From: CAZAJT01 sp964485585
GTDB taxonomy: Bacteria; Patescibacteriota; Microgenomatia; UBA1406; GWC2-37-13
Length of the DNA: 5,979 nt
Direction: 5' to 3'
Assembly: GCA_964485585.1 (NCBI GenBank)
Contig: CAZAJT010000053.1
Coordinates: 1 to 5,979, forward strand
Each line of letters opens with the position of its first letter. The stretch's first letter is position 1. The translations under genes were made by a program, and so were the position numbers. The notes under the pieces were generated by a model. That model was given only the letters and a program-made list of their open reading frames with translations, made no database searches and had not been told where the DNA came from. Below, piece by piece: positions 1 through 5,799 of the stretch.

Positions 1-1502
1 AACAAGCAAGAAAAGATTTCGCAGATAATCCTTACAAACTTGAGCTTATTGAAGAGTTTGCAAGTCAGGGAAAAATGATTACTGAAAACAATCCGGGTAA
101 CTTTCTTGATCTCTGCAAGGGTGGTCATTCAGAAAATCCTCGAGAGGAACTGCAGCATTTCAAGCTCCTCTCTATTGCCGGCGCTTACTGGAGGGGAGAT
201 TCGAAAAACAAAATGCTCACACGAATCTACGGTGTGGCTTTTCCCAGAAAAGAAGCACTCGACAAGTATCTTTGGCAACTCGAGGAGGCAAAGAAGAGAG
301 ACCATAGAAAACTCGGCAAGGAGCTTGATCTCTATGCTTTTTCCGACCTTGTGGGAAAAGGTCTGCCAATGTTTACCCCAAAAGGAACGATTCTCCGAGA
401 GTTACTAAATGACTTTTCACAACAGCTGCGCGTCAATCAAGGATTCCAGAAAGTCTGGATACCACATATCGCAAAAACTGATTTGTACAAAACATCCGGG
501 CATTGGGATAAGTTTGGCGATGAATTATTTTTGGTACAAAGTCAGGAGACTGAGGATAAAATGGTGCTGAAACCTATGAACTGCCCACATCATCAACAGA
601 TCTATGCTGCGCGACCAAGGAGTTATAAAGATCTCCCGATTAAATATCTCGAGACAACAACTATTTACCGCGACGAAAAAGCTGGAGAACTCATTGGTTT
701 ATCGCGCGTAAGATCAGCAACTCAAGACGACAGTCATATCTTCTGTGCTCCAGAGCAGATTGAGGAAATCTATACCATGTTAATTGGCATTGTTAAGGAG
801 TTTTATGACAAACTGCAGATGAGTTATCGCGCTCGGATATCGCTTATTGATCCAAACCATCCAGAAAAGTATCTCGGAGAGCCTGATCTTTGGCACCAGG
901 CACAAAGTATTTTACTCAAGATCGCAAAACAAAATAAGCTTGACCACTACATTGCTGAGGGCGAGGCTGCTTTTTATGGACCAAAGATTGATTTTATGGT
1001 TCATGACTCTTTGGGACGAGAATGGCAACTCGCCACTCCGCAGCTCGACTTTGTGCAGCCGAAACGTTTTGGCTTGACCTATGTGGACGCCCGGGGAAAA
1101 GAACAAACTCCAGTCATGATTCATTTTGCGCTGATGGGTTCTCTTGAGCGATTTCTATCGGTATACATCGAGCACACTGCAGGCTCCTTTCCACTCTGGC
1201 TTTCACCGGTACAGGTAAAAATTCTCCCCATTGCCGATCGTCACCTGAACTATGCGAAACAAGTGCTTGGAACATTGCAAGGGCAAGGACTGCGTGTTGA
1301 GCTCGACGCCGAAAATAAAACGATCGGACATAAGATCCGCGAGTCTACCTTGCAAAAAATACCCCATATGGTTATAATAGGAGACAAAGAAATTGAGAAG
1401 CACCTCATTTCTATCCGCACCAGAGAAGGTGAGAACAAAGGTCAAATCGAACTCCATCAGTTCATTGATCAATTAAGGAAATCTATTGAGAAATACGCGT
1501 AA
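1..1502 (+). CDS. thrS: Threonyl-tRNA synthetase, 5' end missing
   Basis: Cytoplasmic class II synthetase that activates threonine with ATP and charges tRNA-Thr. The frame is open from nt 3, so the start lies upstream of the window; 499 residues are visible of a protein that is usually about 580-640. The missing part should hold the TGS domain and most of the editing domain. Visible in order: the end of the editing (SAD) domain with LDLCKGGH, which keeps the Cys-x3-His pair, and AGAYWRGDS; the catalytic core with PMNCPHH, YRDE (motif 2 Arg) and TQDDSHIFC; AFYGPKIDF; motif 3 with PVMIHFALMGSLERF; then an anticodon-binding domain from about nt 1200 (PVQVKILPIAD, GDKEIE). The three zinc/threonine ligands known for the family are present: Cys at 582-584, His at 735-737, His at 1122-1124. 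It overlaps infC by 17 nt, so the two are probably cotranscribed and translationally coupled. Identification is very secure. Confidence 0.97.
   Translation, partial: QARKDFADNPYKLELIEEFASQGKMITENNPGNFLDLCKGGHSENPREELQHFKLLSIAGAYWRGDSKNKMLTRIYGVAFPRKEALDKYLWQLEEAKKRDHRKLGKELDLYAFSDLVGKGLPMFTPKGTILRELLNDFSQQLRVNQGFQKVWIPHIAKTDLYKTSGHWDKFGDELFLVQSQETEDKMVLKPMNCPHHQQIYAARPRSYKDLPIKYLETTTIYRDEKAGELIGLSRVRSATQDDSHIFCAPEQIEEIYTMLIGIVKEFYDKLQMSYRARISLIDPNHPEKYLGEPDLWHQAQSILLKIAKQNKLDHYIAEGEAAFYGPKIDFMVHDSLGREWQLATPQLDFVQPKRFGLTYVDARGKEQTPVMIHFALMGSLERFLSVYIEHTAGSFPLWLSPVQVKILPIADRHLNYAKQVLGTLQGQGLRVELDAENKTIGHKIRESTLQKIPHMVIIGDKEIEKHLISIRTREGENKGQIELHQFIDQLRKSIEKYA
1475..1479 (+). promoter_or_regulatory. 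Shine-Dalgarno site deciding the infC TTG start
   Basis: AAGGA lies inside the 3' end of thrS and ends 6 nt before the TTG at 1486. It is the only well-placed SD-like site before any gene in the window. The infC frame has a stop codon (TAA, 1474-1476) right at this site, so no start further upstream is possible. This makes TTG at 1486 the best start. Confidence 0.65.
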
Positions 1503-2019
1503 ACCGACAATACCAAAAAGGTATTATTTTATTAACTATAATATTCGACCTGAATCATTACGAGTCATTGACCACGAAAATAAACAGGTTGGAATACTAA
1601 ATAAACAGGAGGCATTAAAATTGGCACTGGATCAGGAGCTCGATCTTGTTCTTATTGCACCCACTGCCAGTCCGCCTGTTGCAAAAATCATCGATTTCAA
1701 GAAATTTCTGTATCAAGAGGAAAAAAAATTGAAGGAAGCAAAAAAAGGGGTGAAAAAGAGTGTAGTGAAAGATATCAAGTTATCTTTATTTATTGCACCA
1801 TCTGACCTTGAACGTCTGGTAGAAAAAGGGAGAGAATTCCTGAATGACGGATACCAAGTACGTCTTAATCTTGGGTTGAAAGGAAGAGAAATGGGAAAAC
1901 AGCAGATGGGTTATGGGTTGCTCAGGAAATTTATTATTGATCTTGGAGAGGTAAATATTTCCAAGGAGCCGCGACTTGAGGGAAGAGTAATTCGGGCAGT
2001 TGTAGCTAAAAAGAAATGA
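1486..2019 (+). CDS. infC: Translation initiation factor IF-3
   Basis: IF3 binds the 30S subunit, keeps it apart from 50S and proofreads the start codon and initiator tRNA. The product is 177 residues, normal for the family (E. coli has 180). The N-terminal domain covers about residues 15-80, with NYNIRPESLRVID and the signature IAPTASPPVAKIIDFKKFLY at about 57-76. A Lys-rich linker helix follows (about 77-95). The C-terminal domain (about 93-177) has VVKDIKLS, REFLNDGYQVRLNL and GREMGKQQMG. The start is TTG with a good SD; no ATG lies near the expected N-terminus. A less likely alternative is ATT at 1531, preceded by AAAGG at 1517-1521, which would remove the basic N-terminal tail; E. coli infC famously starts at AUU. 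The gene overlaps thrS by 17 nt and rpmI follows after 12 nt, which suggests one operon. Confidence 0.95.
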   Translation: MRNTRKPTIPKRYYFINYNIRPESLRVIDHENKQVGILNKQEALKLALDQELDLVLIAPTASPPVAKIIDFKKFLYQEEKKLKEAKKGVKKSVVKDIKLSLFIAPSDLERLVEKGREFLNDGYQVRLNLGLKGREMGKQQMGYGLLRKFIIDLGEVNISKEPRLEGRVIRAVVAKKK

Positions 2020-2031
2020 ATTTAATATAAT

Positions 2032-2229
2032 ATGGCAAAACAGAGAACGCGAAAATCGGCAGCAAAACGATTTAAAGTAACAAAAAGCGGTAAAGTATTA
2101 CACAGATCTCATTATTTGAGACATTTGCGTTCTAAAAAAAACAAATCGCATATCAGAAGATTAAAGAGATTGAAAGCATTAACCGGAACATTTGGGAAAA
2201 AGGTGAAAAAAATGCTGGGAGTGAAATAG
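2032..2229 (+). CDS. rpmI: 50S ribosomal protein L35
   Basis: Small basic protein of the large ribosomal subunit. The 65-residue length matches the family exactly. The sequence is dominated by Lys/Arg and shows the L35 pattern: MAKQRTRKSAAKRFKVTKSGK near the start and LRHLRSKKNKSHIRRLKR in the middle. The ATG is not preceded by an SD; the 12 nt after infC are only A and T. The TAG stop (2227-2229) is also the first triplet of the inverted heptad repeat that fills the spacer to rplT. In enterobacteria and Bacillus the infC-rpmI-rplT unit is repressed by its own product L20; I see no recognisable L20-binding pseudoknot here, but folding would have to be computed. Confidence 0.96.
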   Translation: MAKQRTRKSAAKRFKVTKSGKVLHRSHYLRHLRSKKNKSHIRRLKRLKALTGTFGKKVKKMLGVK

Positions 2230-2320
2230 TATTTAGTATTTAGAATATAGTATTTAGGAAATATGTATTGTAAACAAAACAAAATTTTCCTAATTTCTAA
2301 ATACTAGATACTAAATACTA
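2227..2320. repeat. Inverted array of TAGTATT heptads (long AT-rich palindrome)
   Basis: The left arm (2227-2261) is five tandem heptads: tagtatt, tagtatt, tagaata, tagtatt, taggaaa. The right arm (2286-2320), read on the opposite strand from the outside in, is tagtatt, tagtatc, tagtatt, tagaaat, taggaaa. The arms can pair over 35 positions with 30 Watson-Crick pairs, one G.U pair and four mismatches, around a 24-nt A-rich loop (2262-2285). There is no T-run after the stem and the stem has few G/C pairs, so it is a poor fit to an intrinsic terminator. It fills nearly all of the rpmI-rplT spacer and includes the rpmI stop codon. It could be a dispersed extragenic palindrome or an RNA hairpin affecting rplT expression; the role is unknown. 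Confidence 0.85.
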
Positions 2321-2335
2321 ACTAGCAGACAATCT

Positions 2336-2680
2336 ATGGTACGCATAAAAGGTGGTGTTGTAACAAAAAGAAAACATAAAAAAATCTTAAAGCTTGCTAA
2401 AGGATATTGGATGACCCGCAGTAAGCAGATAAAAAAAGCGAAAGAAGCGGTATTGCACGCCGGAGAATATGCCTTTGCGGGAAGAAAACGAAGAAAGAGA
2501 GATTTCAGGCAGCTCTGGATTATCCGCCTAAATGCAGCAGTACGAAATGCCGGACTTACCTATAACAGTTTTATACATCTTCTGAAAGAAAAAAATGTCC
2601 TGCTTGACCGGAAAGTGCTCGCGCAGATTGCAGTAGAATATCCGAAAACATTTGAGAAGATTGTTGAAAAGGTGAAATAA
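2336..2680 (+). CDS. rplT: 50S ribosomal protein L20
   Basis: L20 binds 23S rRNA early in large-subunit assembly and in several bacteria also represses its own operon by binding the mRNA. The product is 114 residues, close to the usual 115-120. The N-terminal basic extension carries HKKILKLAKGYW; the globular domain has GRKRRKRDFRQLWIIRLNAAVR at about 49-70, followed by GLTYNSFIHLLKEKNVLLDRKVLAQIA. The ATG at 2336 is the only reasonable start, because an in-frame TAA sits at 2312-2314. The preceding bases (actagcagacaatct) contain no SD. The palindrome ends 15 nt upstream of the start, so a folded hairpin would sit next to the ribosome entry site. pheS follows after 22 nt. Confidence 0.97.
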   Translation: MVRIKGGVVTKRKHKKILKLAKGYWMTRSKQIKKAKEAVLHAGEYAFAGRKRRKRDFRQLWIIRLNAAVRNAGLTYNSFIHLLKEKNVLLDRKVLAQIAVEYPKTFEKIVEKVK

Positions 2681-2694
2681 TCCTCCTGTATAAT
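2664..2694 (+). promoter_or_regulatory. Possible sigma-70-type promoter before pheS
   Basis: A perfect TATAAT (2689-2694) lies 8 nt before the pheS ATG. A TTGAAA (2664-2669) lies 19 bp upstream, slightly longer than the ideal 17. Transcription starting 7-9 nt after the -10 box would begin at or next to the ATG, giving a leaderless mRNA. pheS has no usable SD, which fits. A chance TATAAT is common in AT-rich DNA, so this is tentative. Confidence 0.3.
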
Positions 2695-2702
2695 CAGAAG
2701 AT

Positions 2703-3749
2703 ATGAATACTGTCGATGAGCTTCTTACATCATTTCATAATGAGCTGAAAAAAATTCAATCTCTGCATGACTATGAACAGCTTTACACTATCTATCTTGG
2801 TCGAAATGGACGAATGAATGAACACATGAAGCGATTGAAGGATCTTTCTCCTGAAAAGCGAAAAGAATACGGATCGAGGCTGAACGAGACCAAAAAAATT
2901 ATAGGGCAAAAACTTCTTGTAAAAAAGAACCAGATTCTTCATACTCAAGAATCAGACCAATTTGTTGACATAACGCTTCCCGGCCTATCTTATCCGAAAG
3001 GAAGCCTTCACATGGTGACATACGCAATAGAAGAAATATCACGCATCTTTGAGAGAATAGGATTTATTCGCATGTCATACCCTGAAGTAGAATGGGAATG
3101 GTTTTCGTTTGAGTCGCTCAATATGCCTTCTGATCATCCGGCACGCGATGATTTTGAGACATTTTTCGTACAATTTCCCCAACACGAGAAGTACGGAAAA
3201 ATGGTGCTTACTCCTCATACCTCATCAGGACAGATTCGGGAAATGATGCGTCTCGGCCAACCACCTGTCCGTATGATAAATATTGCGAAATGTTATCGCC
3301 CCAACTGGGATGCTACTCATGTACCCATGTTTCATCAGTTTGAGGGTCTCTGCATTGATAAAGAAATAAATATTACTCACTTGAAAGGAACCATTGATTA
3401 TTTCGCAAAAGAATTTTTCGGTGAGAAGAGAGAGACGAGACTTCGGCCGTTTCATTTTCAATTTACCGAACCGTCTTTTGAAGTTGACATCACCTGTGAT
3501 GTGTGTGGTGGTACTGGAATCATGAACGATGCAAAGTGTAAGGTGTGTAAATCTGGTTGGCTTGAGTTGGGTGGCGCCGGTATGGTACATCCAAATGTGC
3601 TCAAGTCAGGTAACATGGATCCGGAAAAGTATACCGGCTGGGCATTTGGCATTGGAGTAGAAAGAACATTTATGATGAAGGAAGGCCTCAAGTTGGATGA
3701 TATTCGGATTTTATACAACGGAGATATTAGATTTTTGGAGCAATTTTAA
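2703..3749 (+). CDS. pheS: Phenylalanyl-tRNA synthetase alpha subunit
   Basis: Catalytic subunit of the alpha2beta2 enzyme that charges tRNA-Phe. It has 348 residues (E. coli 327, Thermus 350). Residues 1-85 form the tRNA-contacting helical arm (YLGRNGRMNEHMKRLKDLSPEKR). The class II core follows: SLNMPSDHPARDD (138-150), the Phe-pocket segment LTPHTSSGQIREMM (169-182), motif 2 CYRPNWDATHVPMFHQFEG (197-215), FQFTEPSFEVD (252-262), GAGMVHPNVL (291-300), and motif 3 GWAFGIGVER (312-321), whose Ala314 is the known size-limiting residue of the Phe pocket. Between FEVD and GAGMVHP sits a C-x2-C-x10-C-x2-C knuckle (Cys265, 268, 279, 282), absent from E. coli PheS but known to me from other bacterial PheS proteins; it probably binds zinc. 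The ATG is bounded by an in-frame TAA at 2691. No SD is visible. pheT follows after 13 nt. Confidence 0.97.
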   Translation: MNTVDELLTSFHNELKKIQSLHDYEQLYTIYLGRNGRMNEHMKRLKDLSPEKRKEYGSRLNETKKIIGQKLLVKKNQILHTQESDQFVDITLPGLSYPKGSLHMVTYAIEEISRIFERIGFIRMSYPEVEWEWFSFESLNMPSDHPARDDFETFFVQFPQHEKYGKMVLTPHTSSGQIREMMRLGQPPVRMINIAKCYRPNWDATHVPMFHQFEGLCIDKEINITHLKGTIDYFAKEFFGEKRETRLRPFHFQFTEPSFEVDITCDVCGGTGIMNDAKCKVCKSGWLELGGAGMVHPNVLKSGNMDPEKYTGWAFGIGVERTFMMKEGLKLDDIRILYNGDIRFLEQF

Positions 3750-3762
3750 CGAGTTTCGAGTT

Positions 3763-5760
3763 ATGAACATAAAAATTACCTACAACTGGCTTCTCGAGTA
3801 TCTCGATACTGATGCTGATCCGTATGAGCTGCAGAAGTATTTGTCTCTCAGTGGTCCTTCTATTGAGCGTATTGAAAAAGTGGATGATGATTATGTATTT
3901 GATATCGAAGTCACCTCAAACAGAGTAGATATGGCATCGGTCTTTGGTATCGCTTTGGAGGCGCAGGCAATTTTACCTATGTTTGGTAAAAAGGCACGGA
4001 TAAAACACAATCCTCTTTCATTCTATTCCTTCAATCAGATTACACCGTCAAACAAACTGGCTCTCAAGGTAACTGTTGCCGATCTCACACTCTGTTCAAG
4101 ATTTTCGGCGGTTATACTATCTAATATTCATGTAAAACCTGCTCCAGAAATAATACGGAAACGCTTGCAAATGTGCGATATTAAATCGATTAACAACGTT
4201 GTTGACATCTCCAATTACCTCATGCTCTCGCTCGGACAGCCAACCCATATGTTTGATTATGATGGTATAGGAAAGGGCGTGATGATTCTGCGTGAAAGTA
4301 AAAAGGGAGAAAAAATAAAGACACTCGATGATAAAGAATTCGTATTAGCAGGCGGGGATATTGTTATAGAAGACGGCAATGGACAGATTGTAGATCTCTG
4401 CGGTATTATGGGAGGATTTAGTTCGTCTATCAAATCATCAACGAAAAACGTAGTATTGTTCGTGCAAACATATAGTAAGCAAAAAATACGGAGAACTTCT
4501 ATGGTGACGGGGCAACGCACCATTGCTGCAACATATTTTGAAAAAGGTCTTGATGAGGAACGCGTCGAGCCAACGCTTACTTATGGAGTAGAACTTTTAC
4601 AGAATTATGCAGGTGCGCAAGTCGCCTCTCAAATATATGACATTTACCCAAATCCGTACAAAATGAATATTATCAATGTGTCTCAAGATGATATAAGACG
4701 AGTAATGGGAGTAGATATATCGGAAGAAACAGTGATAGCGATATTAAACAATCTCGGTTTCCAAGCTCAAAAAAAGCACAGTCAAACCTATCAAATAATG
4801 ATTCCGTCGTGGCGAAAAGACGATATTGAGATTAAAGAAGATATTGTTGAGGAAATTGCAAGAGTGTATGGTTATTATCAACTGCCAAATGTAATACAAC
4901 CGACAATATATATTAAGCAGCCGAAGGAAATTGAAACGCTATTTACTCTGCAACAAAAAGTTAAGCATTTTCTCAAAAACATTGGGTTACACGAGGTCAT
5001 GAATTATTCTATGGTTTCCGGCGATTTATTCACTTTGTTTGATCTCGATCCCAAAGACCATCTTGAAATACAAAATACCATATCCGAAGAGATTCGATAC
5101 CTGAGACGCTCACTACTACCATCTCTTATAAAGAACATGAAGGAAAACCAAGGGAAAAAAGATATTCTAAAGTTCTTCGAGATTGCCAAGGTTTACCATC
5201 CTAAAGAAGGTGAATTACCGGACGAACAGTACAAACTTTCATTTTCAACAAATACTAGTTTTTCTGACCTAAAGGGGATTATTGAAGCATTACTGACAGA
5301 GCTCAATATTAGCAACATCACATTTAAAAATAGCAGCGAGCAGATGTTCTCTCCCAATATTCAAGCTGGAATGTACGTAAATGACAAATCAATCGGATAT
5401 ATTGGTCAACTCAAACCAATGTATCAGGATAAGATGACAATAAAACAAAACGTCATACTTGCAGAGCTGAATTTCCAGCCACTTGCCAATTATTATCAGA
5501 TCGTAACAACGTATACCCCGCCAAGTCAATACGCAATAGTTAAGCTTGACCTTACTATTCAGTATGACCCCGCTATAACGTTTGAGGATATATCTCAAAA
5601 TGCAAAAAAAACGTCTCCATTATTGGATAAGGTAGAATTTGTTAATCAGTATCAGAATAATATTACGCTCCGTTTTTACTTTGGATCTCACGAACGAAAC
5701 ATCACTGAATCAGAAGCCAAAGATGAACTTGAAAAAATTAAGCACCAATGTAGCATATAA
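3763..5760 (+). CDS. pheT: Phenylalanyl-tRNA synthetase beta subunit, short form without the EMAP/OB domain
   Basis: Beta subunit of PheRS, which binds tRNA-Phe and normally hydrolyses mischarged Tyr-tRNA-Phe. It has 665 residues against about 795 in E. coli. Domains: B1 (1-70), in which IERIEKVDDDYVFDIEVTSNRVD runs straight from the first strand-helix unit to the EVTSNRVD motif, so the roughly 110-residue EMAP-II-like OB domain is missing; B3/B4 editing domain (about 100-295) with VVDISNYLMLSLGQPTHMFD; B5 (about 302-378) ending in EDIVEEIARVYGY; the catalytic-like B6/B7 (about 385-575); and FDX-ACB anticodon domain (about 585-662), with a shortened middle loop. In the editing site His162, Thr253 and Ala255 are kept, but Phe233 replaces the usual Glu. 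The start chosen is the ATG matching the family N-terminus (MNIKITYNWLLEYL); a longer in-frame start at 3697 would lie inside pheS. No clear SD is seen. Confidence 0.96.
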   Translation: MNIKITYNWLLEYLDTDADPYELQKYLSLSGPSIERIEKVDDDYVFDIEVTSNRVDMASVFGIALEAQAILPMFGKKARIKHNPLSFYSFNQITPSNKLALKVTVADLTLCSRFSAVILSNIHVKPAPEIIRKRLQMCDIKSINNVVDISNYLMLSLGQPTHMFDYDGIGKGVMILRESKKGEKIKTLDDKEFVLAGGDIVIEDGNGQIVDLCGIMGGFSSSIKSSTKNVVLFVQTYSKQKIRRTSMVTGQRTIAATYFEKGLDEERVEPTLTYGVELLQNYAGAQVASQIYDIYPNPYKMNIINVSQDDIRRVMGVDISEETVIAILNNLGFQAQKKHSQTYQIMIPSWRKDDIEIKEDIVEEIARVYGYYQLPNVIQPTIYIKQPKEIETLFTLQQKVKHFLKNIGLHEVMNYSMVSGDLFTLFDLDPKDHLEIQNTISEEIRYLRRSLLPSLIKNMKENQGKKDILKFFEIAKVYHPKEGELPDEQYKLSFSTNTSFSDLKGIIEALLTELNISNITFKNSSEQMFSPNIQAGMYVNDKSIGYIGQLKPMYQDKMTIKQNVILAELNFQPLANYYQIVTTYTPPSQYAIVKLDLTIQYDPAITFEDISQNAKKTSPLLDKVEFVNQYQNNITLRFYFGSHERNITESEAKDELEKIKHQCSI

Positions 5761-5764
5761 GCGA

Positions 5765-5793
5765 CTGACAAATTACAAAACATATGTTACAGT
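5765..5793 (+). promoter_or_regulatory. Possible promoter for the downstream small gene
   Basis: CTGACA (5765-5770, one mismatch to TTGACA) and TACAGT (5788-5793, with TG one base upstream, as in an extended -10) are 17 bp apart. The predicted transcription start falls at about 5800, the A of the next ATG. No SD precedes that ATG, so a leaderless transcript is possible. It sits just after the pheT stop and would separate the last gene from the operon. It is weak by sequence alone. Confidence 0.3.
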
Positions 5794-5799
5794 GGTAAT

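Noticed and set aside
2026..2031. TATAAT directly before the rpmI ATG
   Set aside because: It touches the ATG, so transcription would begin inside the gene; the AT-only spacer explains it.
2227..2320. Intrinsic terminator after rpmI
   Set aside because: The stem is almost all A/T pairs, the loop is long, and no T-run follows; stopping transcription here would also cut rplT from its operon.
2681..2687. TCCTCCT, resembling the 3' end of 16S rRNA
   Set aside because: A seven-base match in a short gap; it is not an SD on this strand, and on the opposite strand no start codon with an open frame follows.
2681..2702. pheM-like attenuator or T-box before pheS
   Set aside because: The rplT-pheS gap is only 22 nt, with no leader peptide rich in Phe codons, no hairpin pair and no T-run.
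3225..3590. Antisense open frame of 121 codons within pheS
   Set aside because: It is fully opposite a well-conserved gene, resembles no known protein, and is explained by the codon pattern of pheS on the other strand.
3697..3762. A longer pheT start giving 22 more residues
   Set aside because: It would lie inside the pheS C-terminal coding region, the extra residues (FGFYTTEILDFW...) do not match the family, and the ATG at 3763 gives the standard PheT N-terminus.
5779..5788. AACATATGTT palindrome as an operator
   Set aside because: It is a 10-bp perfect palindrome in AT-rich DNA that does not extend further and has no partner site; too short to support.
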